This document shows, piece after piece, positions 45,236 through 54,026 of a stretch of 64,000 nucleotides of DNA (position 1 is its first letter; each line of letters starts with the position of its first letter). The notes beneath the pieces were generated by a model, which was not told the origin of the DNA, searched no databases, and worked only from the letters and a program-made list of their open reading frames with translations. The position numbers were made by a program, and so were the translations under genes. This DNA is from JAPOUP01 sp965203605 (lineage in GTDB: Bacteria > Pseudomonadota > Alphaproteobacteria > Rhodobacterales > Rhodobacteraceae). Location: the NCBI GenBank assembly GCA_965203605.1, contig OZ241902.1, positions 2,542,001 to 2,606,000 of the forward strand, written 5' to 3'.

Positions 45236-45866
45236 CGCCGAGCGTAAGATGCAGCTAGTTTTTTCGCTGCGTTCCGCGGGTGTGACCGACAGGCGGACCC
45301 TCGAAGCGATGGAGGCGATTGACCGGAAGGACTTCATCCAAGGCATATTCGTTGATCGAACGTATGAGGACATGCCGCTTCCAATCGCCTGTGGTCAGAC
45401 AATCAGTCAGCCTTCCATCGTGGGCTTGATGACTCAAGCGCTCGACGTGCGACCACGCGACAAGGTGCTTGAGATAGGAACCGGCTCCGGGTATCAGGCG
45501 GCCATTCTGAGCCAGCTCGCCCGCAGGGTTTACACCATCGACCGCCATCGACCGCTGATTCGGGGCGCACGAGCGGTGTTCGAGCGGCTGGGTCTGCACA
45601 ATATCACCGCGCTTTCGGGCGACGGTAGCTTTGGGCTTCCAGAACAGGCCCCGTTTGAGCGGATCATTGTTACAGCCGCGGCGGAAGATCCACCCGGTCC
45701 TCTCTTGGCACAGCTTCGCATTGGAGGTATCATGGTTGTTCCGGTGGGGCAGTCGGATACGGTGCAGCATCTGATCAAGGTGACGCGCCATGAGACAGGA
45801 TTCGACTATGAGGAATTCCGTCAGGTCCGTTTCGTGCCTCTCGTTGAGGGATTGGGTCAGAATTGA
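45222..45866 (+). CDS. pcm: protein-L-isoaspartate O-methyltransferase
   Basis: A 214-residue SAM-dependent repair enzyme that methylates isoaspartyl residues in damaged proteins. Signatures: the substrate-binding PIACGQTISQPSIVGLMTQ, the SAM-binding VLEIGTGSGYQAAIL and DGSFGLPEQAPFERIIVTAAA. It overlaps surE and is followed by the nlpD-like gene. Confidence 0.92.
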   Translation: MTTSDAERKMQLVFSLRSAGVTDRRTLEAMEAIDRKDFIQGIFVDRTYEDMPLPIACGQTISQPSIVGLMTQALDVRPRDKVLEIGTGSGYQAAILSQLARRVYTIDRHRPLIRGARAVFERLGLHNITALSGDGSFGLPEQAPFERIIVTAAAEDPPGPLLAQLRIGGIMVVPVGQSDTVQHLIKVTRHETGFDYEEFRQVRFVPLVEGLGQN

Positions 45867-45903
45867 AACGGGCCTTGGGAAAGGCCGCGAGCGAGGACCA
45901 GCG

Positions 45904-47037
45904 ATGGAAAATCCGTTCAGAGATGCCTTGAGTGGCATAGTCCTATATGTCGGTCTTCTTGCGACTGGAGCGTGCACCGGAGGCATTGATATCGACCTTC
46001 GCGATTCCGCAACCGGATTGACCACATCCGATGCCGCCCGGCAGGCAGCCACAGGTCACTGGCAGGTCGATGAGAATGTTGCTTTCGCCCGGCACGCCGA
46101 GACCGTGACTGACGTAGCCAATCGGTTGGGAATCGACCCCAAAGAACTTGCGGACTACAATGGTCTCAAGCCGGACACGCGTTTGCGGGAGCGGGAGGTC
46201 CTCGCGTTGCCCGAATCGGCCACCGGCGGACCGGGTGCGCCCCCCCTTGCGGAAGAGGTGGATATCAGTTCGCTTGCCAGCGACGCGCTGGACAGAGTTG
46301 AAGCGGAGTCAGGGGCAACCGGAGTCCCAGGCACCGGAACGGACAAGCCAGTCCAGACCACTCCGATTCGCCATCAGGTGGTAAGAGGCGAAACCGCGTA
46401 CTCGATCGCTCGATTGTACAAGGTGTCCGTGCGGTCACTTGCCGACTGGAATGGCCTAGGTCCAGAGCTATCGGTAAGGGAAGGCCAGTACCTCATCATT
46501 CCCAACAGCACTGCCTCGGAAGACTCCGCCAGTCCGGAACAGACCACTTCCGCACCCGGAGAGGGAAGTCTGACACCAGTGCCGCCCAGTGCGTCCATGC
46601 CGTTGCCGGAGGAGAAGCCCGAACCAGCTTTGGTAGTGCCGGACAAACCGGAACAGCCTCTGGCGGGCGAACGTAGCGCAGTCTCCCGCAAGGCGCGTCT
46701 GACGATGCCTGTCAATGGCGATATCGTTCGTGCCTACGAAAAGGAAAAGAACGATGGCATAGACATCGCAGCCGGCGTCGGCAGCCCGGTCGGAGCGGCG
46801 GGCGATGGTACCGTGGCGGTCATTGAGGCCGACACGGACTTGGGAACAATTCTGGTGATCCGCCATTCTGAAGACCTGCTGACGGTCTACGCCAACGTCG
46901 ACAACCTCAAGGTCCAGAAGGGTGAAGCAGTGTCCCGCGGCCAGACCATTGCCCAGATCGGAAGTAAGGCTGGTCATCTGCACTTCGAGGTCCGGGAGGG
47001 CATGGACAGCGTAGATCCGTTGGAGTATCTGAACTGA
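45904..47037 (+). CDS. nlpD: NlpD/EnvC-like lipoprotein with two LysM domains and a degenerate M23 domain
   Basis: A 377-residue outer-membrane lipoprotein (lipobox LATGAC in the first 25 residues). LysM 1 begins NVAFARHAETVTDVANRLGI and LysM 2 begins HQVVRGETAYSIARLYKVS. The C-terminal M23 domain contains NDGIDIAAGVGSPVGAAGDG and GHLHFEVREGMDSVDPLEYL. The first zinc histidine normally before GIDIAA is Asn, so it is likely a non-catalytic amidase activator, as in NlpD. The start at 45904 is chosen by the signal peptide; the frame is open earlier within pcm. Confidence 0.87.
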   Translation: MENPFRDALSGIVLYVGLLATGACTGGIDIDLRDSATGLTTSDAARQAATGHWQVDENVAFARHAETVTDVANRLGIDPKELADYNGLKPDTRLREREVLALPESATGGPGAPPLAEEVDISSLASDALDRVEAESGATGVPGTGTDKPVQTTPIRHQVVRGETAYSIARLYKVSVRSLADWNGLGPELSVREGQYLIIPNSTASEDSASPEQTTSAPGEGSLTPVPPSASMPLPEEKPEPALVVPDKPEQPLAGERSAVSRKARLTMPVNGDIVRAYEKEKNDGIDIAAGVGSPVGAAGDGTVAVIEADTDLGTILVIRHSEDLLTVYANVDNLKVQKGEAVSRGQTIAQIGSKAGHLHFEVREGMDSVDPLEYLN

Positions 47038-47179
47038 CCCAATGCACCCTGGCAACCGAAACATGGGCGTCTCCCGCCCGACGGTGCCGATGGCAGGAAC
47101 GCCGGAAACCTTGGCTTAAGTGCGACTGCGCGTTATAGGAATCGGGCAGCGCGGAGAGGTGGAAGTTAGGTTCAAACTC

Positions 47180-48088
47180 TCAGGTGGCATCGCTGCTGTG
47201 GGTCTGAAACCCTTTGTTCCCGAAACCTTTCTGAATCTCGTAGATCGACCCCCTCGCCTCCGGTAACGGCAAGGGAATCCGAACCGGAACCGGAACCAGT
47301 CTAGGTTCAAGAGTTGGTGCGCCGCAAAGCATCCGGCTATTGTATTCCTCCAAAGTTCCGAACGTAGTCATCGAACCCATCACAGGAAAGGCATCGGCCG
47401 CCATGCATTCGTAGAACAGAAGCCGACGGGCACGTCGGGACGTGTTCAACGCAGACCCATGGACGATCCGCGCATGGTGGACCGAAATGGAACCGGCCGG
47501 TCCCGTCAGAGGAACCGCGCAATCAGCATCAAGGCCAACAGCCGAAAGATCCATCGCCGCCGCGAACACGCCGTCCGTATGGTGATCAAAGATTGGACCC
47601 CTGTGCGTACCGGGAAACACCATCAATGGTCCGTTTTCCAGATCCATGTCATCGATGATCACGCCAACAGCCAGAACGTCGTCGTTGGTATGCGGGTAGA
47701 AAGCGAAGTCCTGGTGCCACTCCACAGCTGCACCATATCCGGCAGACTTCATGTTGAGCTTCGTTGTATGGAGCCGCAGGTTGGGCCCGATCAGATCACG
47801 TACGGGTGCCAGCACATGGTCCGAGTACATCAGGTCACGCACAACACCGGAAATCCGGTGCGGCAGCTTAATTCGCCGAATGCGCGGGCTGTCCGGCGAG
47901 TGGCTATCTTCCAAATCCAACCGATCATTTGATGCGGCCATCCCCCGCGCCTCTTCCTCGAACATCGCGATCTCATCACGAAGATCGCAGATTATCCTGT
48001 CCGGAATGCGGTCTTCCAGAACGAGGTAGCCGCGCTCGTGATAGAATTCGACCTGTTCGGACTTCAACGCTTCGTTCATTCTGCCCAT
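47180..48088 (-). CDS. phytanoyl-CoA dioxygenase (PhyH) family protein
   Basis: A 302-residue Fe(II)/2-oxoglutarate oxygenase. The iron triad is visible as His125 and Asp127 in WHQDFAFY and His210 in HHARIVHGS. Arg219 in the following helix-strand region is a candidate for 2-oxoglutarate binding. ATG 48088 is used; an in-frame ATG three codons later is possible. It stands alone and convergent to nlpD. The substrate is unknown. Confidence 0.85.
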   Translation of the reverse strand: MGRMNEALKSEQVEFYHERGYLVLEDRIPDRIICDLRDEIAMFEEEARGMAASNDRLDLEDSHSPDSPRIRRIKLPHRISGVVRDLMYSDHVLAPVRDLIGPNLRLHTTKLNMKSAGYGAAVEWHQDFAFYPHTNDDVLAVGVIIDDMDLENGPLMVFPGTHRGPIFDHHTDGVFAAAMDLSAVGLDADCAVPLTGPAGSISVHHARIVHGSALNTSRRARRLLFYECMAADAFPVMGSMTTFGTLEEYNSRMLCGAPTLEPRLVPVPVRIPLPLPEARGSIYEIQKGFGNKGFQTHSSDAT

Positions 48089-48547
48089 CCTGACTCAGGA
48101 GACCTTGCCAAGGCGATAAGGTCACGCGGCTGCGTTTCAGGAACACTAACATGCCGGAACGGAAGGTTCCCAGAGGTGAACCGCAGAACCCACTCCGCTT
48201 CCGCGCCGGGGAACGCCCGGTCCTGCACCTACGGAAGCGAATGCCGACAACATCCCTCGTGGCGCCACTCCCAGTCAAAAGCCACCCGTGCACAGCAAAC
48301 CGACCCAACTGTTTGATGCTTAGGACAGTCAACCATGGAATCGGCGAAACTACCAATGGTCCTTGAGTTCCCGCCGCGGACTGCGCCTAGAGCATTCCCA
48401 ATCATCTGCGGCGCCGGAGCTGACAACGCGGCGCGGTTCGGAGCCTGATGAATGCCATGTCATTTTCACCGCTCTCATGGCCTCGTTCCGCGCCGTCCCA
48501 CGCAGCCAATCGTTTCCGGCCACGTCATCTGGAAACCGCCCGGTCAG
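48089..48547. other. gap with TTGACTGTCC motif
   Basis: No gene supported. It contains the inverted TTGACTGTCC copy at 48323-48332; otherwise nothing recognisable. Confidence 0.5.
48323..48332 (-). repeat. dispersed TTGACTGTCC motif, copy 4
   Basis: Inverted copy (GGACAGTCAA) preceded by TTTGATGCTTA; compare TTGATGTCCA before copy 2. The shared TTGATG-AGGACAGTCAA arrangement extends the similarity beyond ten bases. Confidence 0.45.
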
Positions 48548-49582
48548 TCAACCGGCATTCCGTGATCCGGGAGCCGCCACGCTGCCGCGCTTGATCAACG
48601 AGACTGGAAGAACAGTCGTCTTGGGGATCTGGCATTCGGAATCGCCCATCACCGAGAGCAGATGTTCCGCCGCCATGCGGCCAATTTCGAACTGCAGGAT
48701 CCGCACCGTTGTCAGACCCGGCGGAATGAGGCCGAGAAATGGAATGTCGTTGAAGCCCGTAACCGATATATCTTCAGGACATTCAAGTCCGCGCTGCCTG
48801 AGAGCACCGATCGCACCGATCGCCAGCCTGTCATTGGCGCAGAGGAAAGCGGTGACCGCAGAGCAACCATCGAGCAGAATTTCCGCGCATCTCTGGCCTT
48901 CGCTCTCATCATAGCGCCGTGCGGCAACGATCGCCCCATCAGCTACCTCAAGTTGAAGATCCCGCATTGCTGTCTCAAACGCCTTACGCCGGGTAATTCC
49001 GGTTGAGAGTTCCGGCGGGCCCGCGATATGGCCGATGTTCCGATGGCCAGCCTCCCGAAGCAACCGAGCCATCATGCGCACGCCACCTGCATCATCATTC
49101 ACAACAGAAGGCAACGACGGTTCCTCCACCTGCCTGTTCGCAGTCACGACGGGCACTTCCGCAGCCACCTCATGAAGCAGCGGGTCGGCGCAACGCGCAG
49201 CTGCATCGATGATTCCATCAACTCCGCGCTCCAGAAGAACACCGAAGAGACGGGACTCACGTTCCGGGTCGTTGTCGGTGTTTACCAGTATGGAAGCATA
49301 GCCACGCGGCTCCAGTACGCTCTCAACTCCACGGACGATTGGAGGAAATAGAGTGTTCGTAATGTCGGGAATCATGATTCCGACCGACATGGTGCGGCGC
49401 GTTCGCAATCCGGATGCCAGCCGATTCGGACGATAGCCCATGGCATCGGCCACCTCCCGGACTCGCTGAACCACTTCCGATGACATGGAAACCCGACGCT
49501 CCGGAGTCAACGCCCGTGAGACGGTTGAAACGTGAACACCGGTCTCGCGCGCAATGTCCTTGAGTGTCACGTTTTTCTTCAT
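48548..49582 (-). CDS. LacI-family repressor of the large catabolic operon
   Basis: A 344-residue regulator. The helix-turn-helix VTLKDIARETGVHVSTVSRAL is at residues 5-25, the hinge YRPNRLASGLR, and the ligand domain starts SVGIMIPDITNTLFPPIV. AGGGAGCGG precedes ATG 49582, while the open frame up to 49759 is non-homologous. It is divergent from the 50155-64000 operon with two matching operator sites between them, so it almost certainly controls that operon and itself. Confidence 0.9.
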   Translation of the reverse strand: MKKNVTLKDIARETGVHVSTVSRALTPERRVSMSSEVVQRVREVADAMGYRPNRLASGLRTRRTMSVGIMIPDITNTLFPPIVRGVESVLEPRGYASILVNTDNDPERESRLFGVLLERGVDGIIDAAARCADPLLHEVAAEVPVVTANRQVEEPSLPSVVNDDAGGVRMMARLLREAGHRNIGHIAGPPELSTGITRRKAFETAMRDLQLEVADGAIVAARRYDESEGQRCAEILLDGCSAVTAFLCANDRLAIGAIGALRQRGLECPEDISVTGFNDIPFLGLIPPGLTTVRILQFEIGRMAAEHLLSVMGDSECQIPKTTVLPVSLIKRGSVAAPGSRNAG

Positions 49583-50154
49583 TTCACCGCTCCCTGAAGC
49601 CAAATCATACATCCAGTGGGCAAGTTTGCAATCGTTTGCATATTCATCATTGACTCGGTCCGAATCAGTCACTATCGATCGTGCAATCGTTTGCGCAAAC
49701 CGATGCATCATTTGGACTCGACTTCGCCTATCCGGGAGGACCGCAGGAATTGAAGCCAAAGGCGGACATCACGACCACCGTGGACAAGGCAGGTCCCAGC
49801 AAGCCGAACATCAGATGGCATCCGCCTCTCCCTTCGAATGAGGAACCCCTCGCGGACGCTGTCGATTTCGGCCGGGGGACTAGCTCTCCGCCTGATCTGC
49901 CACAACCACCCGGCGGAACCGACTCCTCCTTCACCATCGCCCGACAGGGCCAACCTCCGGTACGCCGGGCCATTTCACCGTCTCAGTCGGTACAGGTCAA
50001 GGTTCGGGCACGCGGCGAAACCGGAATTCCGATGAATGCGGTCGCCGATGAGACCGAGGGCCGTTTCCCGGTCTTCGGCTCCATGAAAGACGCCGATTCA
50101 CGCACCCAAATGGTCTGGAACCGCGCGAAAGGCGCATAGAGCTGGAGTAGGAAC
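49583..50154. other. control region of the divergent LacI gene and catabolic operon
   Basis: It holds the operator pair at 49625-49707. A 152-codon plus-strand frame (49681-50139) starts at a GTG inside the operator, lacks a ribosome site and matches no family; it is treated as chance or as decayed sequence. Confidence 0.55.
49625..49707. promoter_or_regulatory. two LacI-type operators
   Basis: The 26-bp near-palindrome TGCAATCGTTTGC / GCAAACCGATGCA lies at 49682-49707. Its left half GCAATCGTTTGC is repeated exactly at 49628-49639, 55 bp (about five helical turns) away. Paired, phased operators fit DNA looping by a LacI-family tetramer or cooperative dimers. They lie 43-125 bp upstream of the repressor start. 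Confidence 0.78.
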
Positions 50155-51120
50155 ATGTCGAAACCATCGATTGGCTGGGTTGGAATGGGGCGCATGGGAT
50201 TTCCCATGGCGGAACGCCTTGTCAACGCAGGCTACAGCGTCAGGGTCTGGAATCGCACACGGTCGAAGGCCGAACCCCTGGCGGAAAAGGGTGCCACGCT
50301 CGTCAGCAGCCCTGCTGACCTCTCCGAAACCGATATTCTGGCGACAATTGTATCGACCGGAAAGGATGTGGAAACTGTATGTTTCGGTGACGGCGGCGTC
50401 CTGAGCGGACCCGGGACGCCAGGACTGTTCCTCGACTTTTCTTCCATCGGCGTCGACCAATCGGCGGACCTGCGCCTACGACTCGCCGACCGAGGCGCTG
50501 AGTTCGTCTGCTCACCGGTCAGTGGCAACGGAAAATGCGTAAGAGCCGGAAAACTGAGCGCCGTGGTCTCCGGTCCGAGACCCGCGTTTGATCGCGTTCG
50601 GGAAGTGATCGCCACGGTCGCGGCAAGCGGAGTCTCCTACGTCGGAGAAGGCGAGCTCGCGCGTTTCTGCAAGATCGCCCACAATGTGTTTCTCGGGGTG
50701 GTCACCCAGAACCTCGCGGAGATAACCATTCTCGCCCAGAAAGCCGGGATCCCACGCCATGCGTTCCTCGACTTCATGAACAACTCAGTCATGGGCTCGA
50801 CTTTCACCCGCTATAAGACCAACGCACTTGTCAACCTCGACTGGACAACGACCTTCACGCCCGAGCTCCTGCGCAAGGATCTCGACCTTGGCCTCGCATC
50901 CGGGCGTGAACTGAACGTACCGATGCCAGTGACGGCGGCGACCCGTGAGGCACTCCAGGCGCATTTCGGTGCGGCCACATTGCAGGACGACCCAAACGCC
51001 TATCTGCAGATGGATTTCGCCGCGCTCCTTGAAACCGTTGCCCGAGCGTCTGGAGTTTCGCTGGAAAGCGAAGACAGCCCATATCCAACAGGGCTCGAAA
51101 TCCCAATGGCCGCCGAGTGA
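50155..51120 (+). CDS. 3-hydroxyisobutyrate dehydrogenase-family beta-hydroxyacid dehydrogenase
   Basis: A 321-residue enzyme. The cofactor motif GWVGMGRMGFPMA is at residues 7-19, the substrate site CSPVSGNGKCVRAGKLSAVVSG at about 119-140 and the catalytic Lys173 in FCKIAHN. It oxidises a beta-hydroxyacid (tartronate semialdehyde, 3-hydroxyisobutyrate or similar) with NAD(P). GGAGTAGGAAC precedes the ATG. It is the first gene of the large plus-strand operon. Confidence 0.88.
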   Translation: MSKPSIGWVGMGRMGFPMAERLVNAGYSVRVWNRTRSKAEPLAEKGATLVSSPADLSETDILATIVSTGKDVETVCFGDGGVLSGPGTPGLFLDFSSIGVDQSADLRLRLADRGAEFVCSPVSGNGKCVRAGKLSAVVSGPRPAFDRVREVIATVAASGVSYVGEGELARFCKIAHNVFLGVVTQNLAEITILAQKAGIPRHAFLDFMNNSVMGSTFTRYKTNALVNLDWTTTFTPELLRKDLDLGLASGRELNVPMPVTAATREALQAHFGAATLQDDPNAYLQMDFAALLETVARASGVSLESEDSPYPTGLEIPMAAE

Positions 51121-51217
51121 GGCAGCTAGCCAACAACAATACCCGATGCGATCAAGCATCGGTCTCAACCCGGTCTTGCCGGACCGGCAAGCCCAGATCC
51201 CCAGGGAGGACTCAGAT

Positions 51218-52492
51218 ATGAAACACACTGGAACACTTCTGGCGGCGACCGCGGCAGCGACGCTAGCCGCCTCCGCTGGCGTTGCGGAAATCAGGATTGG
51301 CGCATCCCTGCCGCTGACGGGAGCGTTCTCGATCGCAGGCGCAAAGCATGAGCAAGGCTACGGACTCTGCGTCAAGATGATCAACGAACGTGGTGGCATA
51401 CTCAGCCAGCAGGTTGACCTGATCATGTCAGACAACCGCTCCGATCCCGCTACGGCGATCAACCAATACGAGCGCTTCATCAACGTCGATCAGGTGGACG
51501 CCGTCTTCGGGACGTTTTCCTCGCGCCTGACGTTTCCGGTCGCAAACATCCTCGCCAAGAACGGCTATGTACATCCGATTCCTGCAGGCGGCGCATTGAG
51601 GATATACACGCAGGGCCACAAGAACCTGTTCTACTTCCAGCCGAACGCAGCCGAATATGTCGGTTCGTCGCTTCAGGGCCTCATCCGGGATCTCGTCGCT
51701 GAAGGTGACCGCCCGGCCACCGCAGCCATCGTAGCCGCCGACGACTTCTTCGCCAATGCCATTGAGGCTGGTTTCCTCGGCCATAAGGTAATGGACCCCG
51801 CAGACGGCTCGGAAGTCGCGGATCTGGCACCAGGCTACCTGGCCGAAGCTGGCATCGAAGTCGTCTACTCGGAGAAATGGCCGGAAGAGGGCTTCAACGA
51901 CTGGCTCAACCTCGCAAACTCGATAAAGCGCTCCGGTGCCGAGTTGATCATCGCACTAACCGCATCAGCCGAAGAAGCGGTCCAGATCACCCGTGCGCTC
52001 AAGACCGTGAGGGCGGAGCCAAAGATGGTCTATTACAGCCAGGGAACCCAGGTCGAATTCCATGAAGGCACCCAGGAAGCGTCCGACGCGATCCTCATGC
52101 ACACATCATGGCACCCGGATGCACCCTTTGCCGGGACGTTGGCTGGTGAGGAATTCTCCAACGCCGACTTCGTCGAGGCGTTTACAGCGGAATTCGGCTT
52201 TGCGCCTGACGAGGATGCGGCGATCCCCTTCGCGGTCTGCCAGGGCATGGAACAGGCGATCACCGGCGCCGGCTCAACGAACAACGACGCCATGGGCGCC
52301 TGGCTTGCTTCCCGCTCGAAGGACGATCCGGTCCGGACGATCCTCGGTCGCTTCTCCTGGGACGATGTTGGCCTTCCAGTGGACAAGCCTTTCCTCGTTG
52401 CGCAGTGGAACGGTGGCGAACTGCGGTTCGTCTATCCGACGGACGAATTCCCGGAAGTATCCGATCTCGTACATCCCAAGAACGGCTTCTGA
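51218..52492 (+). CDS. livJ: branched-chain amino-acid-type ABC transporter substrate-binding protein
   Basis: A 424-residue periplasmic binding protein of the LivJ/Peripla_BP_6 family. The signal peptide covers residues 1-22 (LAASAGVAE). The IRIGASLPLTGAFSIAGAKHEQGY start and LIMSDNRSDPATAINQYERFI are family motifs. LivJ here is a family name; aromatics or amides are also taken up by such systems. The upstream open frame to 50945 lies within the preceding gene, and AGGGAGGA fixes the start. Confidence 0.85.
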   Translation: MKHTGTLLAATAAATLAASAGVAEIRIGASLPLTGAFSIAGAKHEQGYGLCVKMINERGGILSQQVDLIMSDNRSDPATAINQYERFINVDQVDAVFGTFSSRLTFPVANILAKNGYVHPIPAGGALRIYTQGHKNLFYFQPNAAEYVGSSLQGLIRDLVAEGDRPATAAIVAADDFFANAIEAGFLGHKVMDPADGSEVADLAPGYLAEAGIEVVYSEKWPEEGFNDWLNLANSIKRSGAELIIALTASAEEAVQITRALKTVRAEPKMVYYSQGTQVEFHEGTQEASDAILMHTSWHPDAPFAGTLAGEEFSNADFVEAFTAEFGFAPDEDAAIPFAVCQGMEQAITGAGSTNNDAMGAWLASRSKDDPVRTILGRFSWDDVGLPVDKPFLVAQWNGGELRFVYPTDEFPEVSDLVHPKNGF

Positions 52493-52501
52493 ATTCGCTC
52501 T

Positions 52502-52528
52502 TGGTCGGGCGCGACCTGCGCCCGACCA
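52502..52528 (+). terminator. hairpin after the LivJ-type gene
   Basis: Stem TGGTCGGGCGC / GCGCCCGACCA (52502-52512 and 52518-52528) with loop GACCT and no T-run. Third example in the window of an intercistronic hairpin behind a binding-protein gene. Confidence 0.7.
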
Positions 52529-52557
52529 CAACCATTCCCGTCCACAGGAAACGAGCC

Positions 52558-53301
52558 ATGCTTGAGGTCAAGGAACTCAGCAAGCATTTCGGCGGAATCC
52601 GCGCAGTCAACGGATGTTCGTTCACTGCCGAACGGGGACGCATAACCGCGCTGATCGGACCAAACGGGGCTGGAAAGACCACCGCATTCAATTGCATCAG
52701 CCGCACGATGACCCCTACCGCTGGACAGGTCTGGCTTGACGGCGAGCGCATCGACATGCTGCGACCACACCAGATCACGGCCCGCGGCCTGTCCCGAACG
52801 TTCCAGATATCACGCAATCTAGGTGACATGACCGTACTTGAGAACGTGATCTGCCAATCACGAATCAGCGGATGGCGCGACCTGTTTCGACCGGCGATGA
52901 GCGTGGAAGAAATAGACAAGGCAATGGGACTCCTCGAATTCCTCGGGATCACAAGGATCGCGCATGAAGACGGCGCAAACCTCAGCTTCGGCCAGAAAAA
53001 GCTCATGGATCTGGCGGCCCTGCTGATGAGCGATCCCAAAATCATCCTGCTTGACGAGCCAGCTGGCGGTGTGAACCCGACGCTGCTGGAGGAAATCATA
53101 GGCCACATACGCAAACTCAACGAACAGGGCCTGTCCGTCCTGATCGTTGAACACAACATGGAACTCATCATGCGCCTCTCTCATCGCGTGGTCGTCATGG
53201 CCCAGGGGGCGGTGATCGCCGAGGGAACGCCGAAGGACGTGCGCAGGAATCCAGACGTCCTGGACGCATATCTCGGCGGCGCTCTGGAGGACGCGGCATG
53301 A
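52558..53301 (+). CDS. livG: Liv-type ABC transporter ATP-binding protein
   Basis: A 247-residue ATPase. Walker A is GPNGAGKTT at about residues 36-44, the signature NLSFGQKKLMDLAAL, Walker B IILLDEPAGGVNP, and the switch His in VEHNMELI. The C-terminal GTPKDVRRNPDVLDAYLG fits LivG. It starts at ATG 52558 and overlaps livF by four bases. Confidence 0.9.
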   Translation: MLEVKELSKHFGGIRAVNGCSFTAERGRITALIGPNGAGKTTAFNCISRTMTPTAGQVWLDGERIDMLRPHQITARGLSRTFQISRNLGDMTVLENVICQSRISGWRDLFRPAMSVEEIDKAMGLLEFLGITRIAHEDGANLSFGQKKLMDLAALLMSDPKIILLDEPAGGVNPTLLEEIIGHIRKLNEQGLSVLIVEHNMELIMRLSHRVVVMAQGAVIAEGTPKDVRRNPDVLDAYLGGALEDAA

Positions 53302-54026
53302 GTGGTCTGCTTGAGGTCACCGATCTGGTCGCCGGATACGGCGACGGCCCATCGATCCTTAACGGAGCGTCGCTTTCGGTGCATCCGGGCAAGGTTCACT
53401 GCATCATCGGACCTAACGGAGCGGGCAAGTCCACGCTCCTCAAGGCAATCGTTGGAATGATTGGGATCAGGCAGGGCGACGTAAGGTTCAGAGGCGAGAG
53501 CCTGAGCGGCATGCGGCCCGATCAAGTGCTCAGAAAGGGCATCTGCTTCGTGCCACAGGAGCGGGCGCTGTTCCCGAAAATGACCGTTCGTGAGAACCTT
53601 CGGATGGGCGGCTTTTCCCTTAGCGACAAGAGCGATCTTGAACGGCGCATCATTGGGACCGAGGAGCGGTTTCCGATCTTGCGGGAGCGACGCGACCAAC
53701 CCGCCGGCACGCTGTCGGGCGGCCAGCAACAGACACTGGCGATGGCCCGCACGATGATCCTCAAGCCAGCCATTGTCATGCTTGACGAGCCGTCGCTTGG
53801 CCTTGCACCAAAGATCGTTCGGGACGTCTACGAAATCATGAAAGTCATGGCTGCCGATGGAATTACCATCCTCCTCGTCGAGCAGAACGCACACTTCGGA
53901 CTCAGGAACTCCGATTGGGGAATCGTTCTGGACCTCGGACGGACACTCTTTGAAGGCCCAGGCGACGAAATCCTCGCAGACCCTCGAATTCAGGAACTCT
54001 ACCTTGGCGGAAAGCGCGCGGCATGA
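53298..54026 (+). CDS. livF: Liv-type ABC transporter ATP-binding protein
   Basis: A 242-residue ATPase. Walker A GPNGAGKST, the signature TLSGGQQQTLAMARTM, Walker B IVMLDEPSLGLAP, and VEQNAHFGL after it. Family LivF. ATGA overlap with both neighbours. Confidence 0.9.
   Translation: MSGLLEVTDLVAGYGDGPSILNGASLSVHPGKVHCIIGPNGAGKSTLLKAIVGMIGIRQGDVRFRGESLSGMRPDQVLRKGICFVPQERALFPKMTVRENLRMGGFSLSDKSDLERRIIGTEERFPILRERRDQPAGTLSGGQQQTLAMARTMILKPAIVMLDEPSLGLAPKIVRDVYEIMKVMAADGITILLVEQNAHFGLRNSDWGIVLDLGRTLFEGPGDEILADPRIQELYLGGKRAA

Noticed and set aside
49681..50139. 152-codon plus-strand ORF
   Set aside because: It starts at a GTG inside the LacI operator, has no ribosome site, and shows no family resemblance or membrane/signal features.
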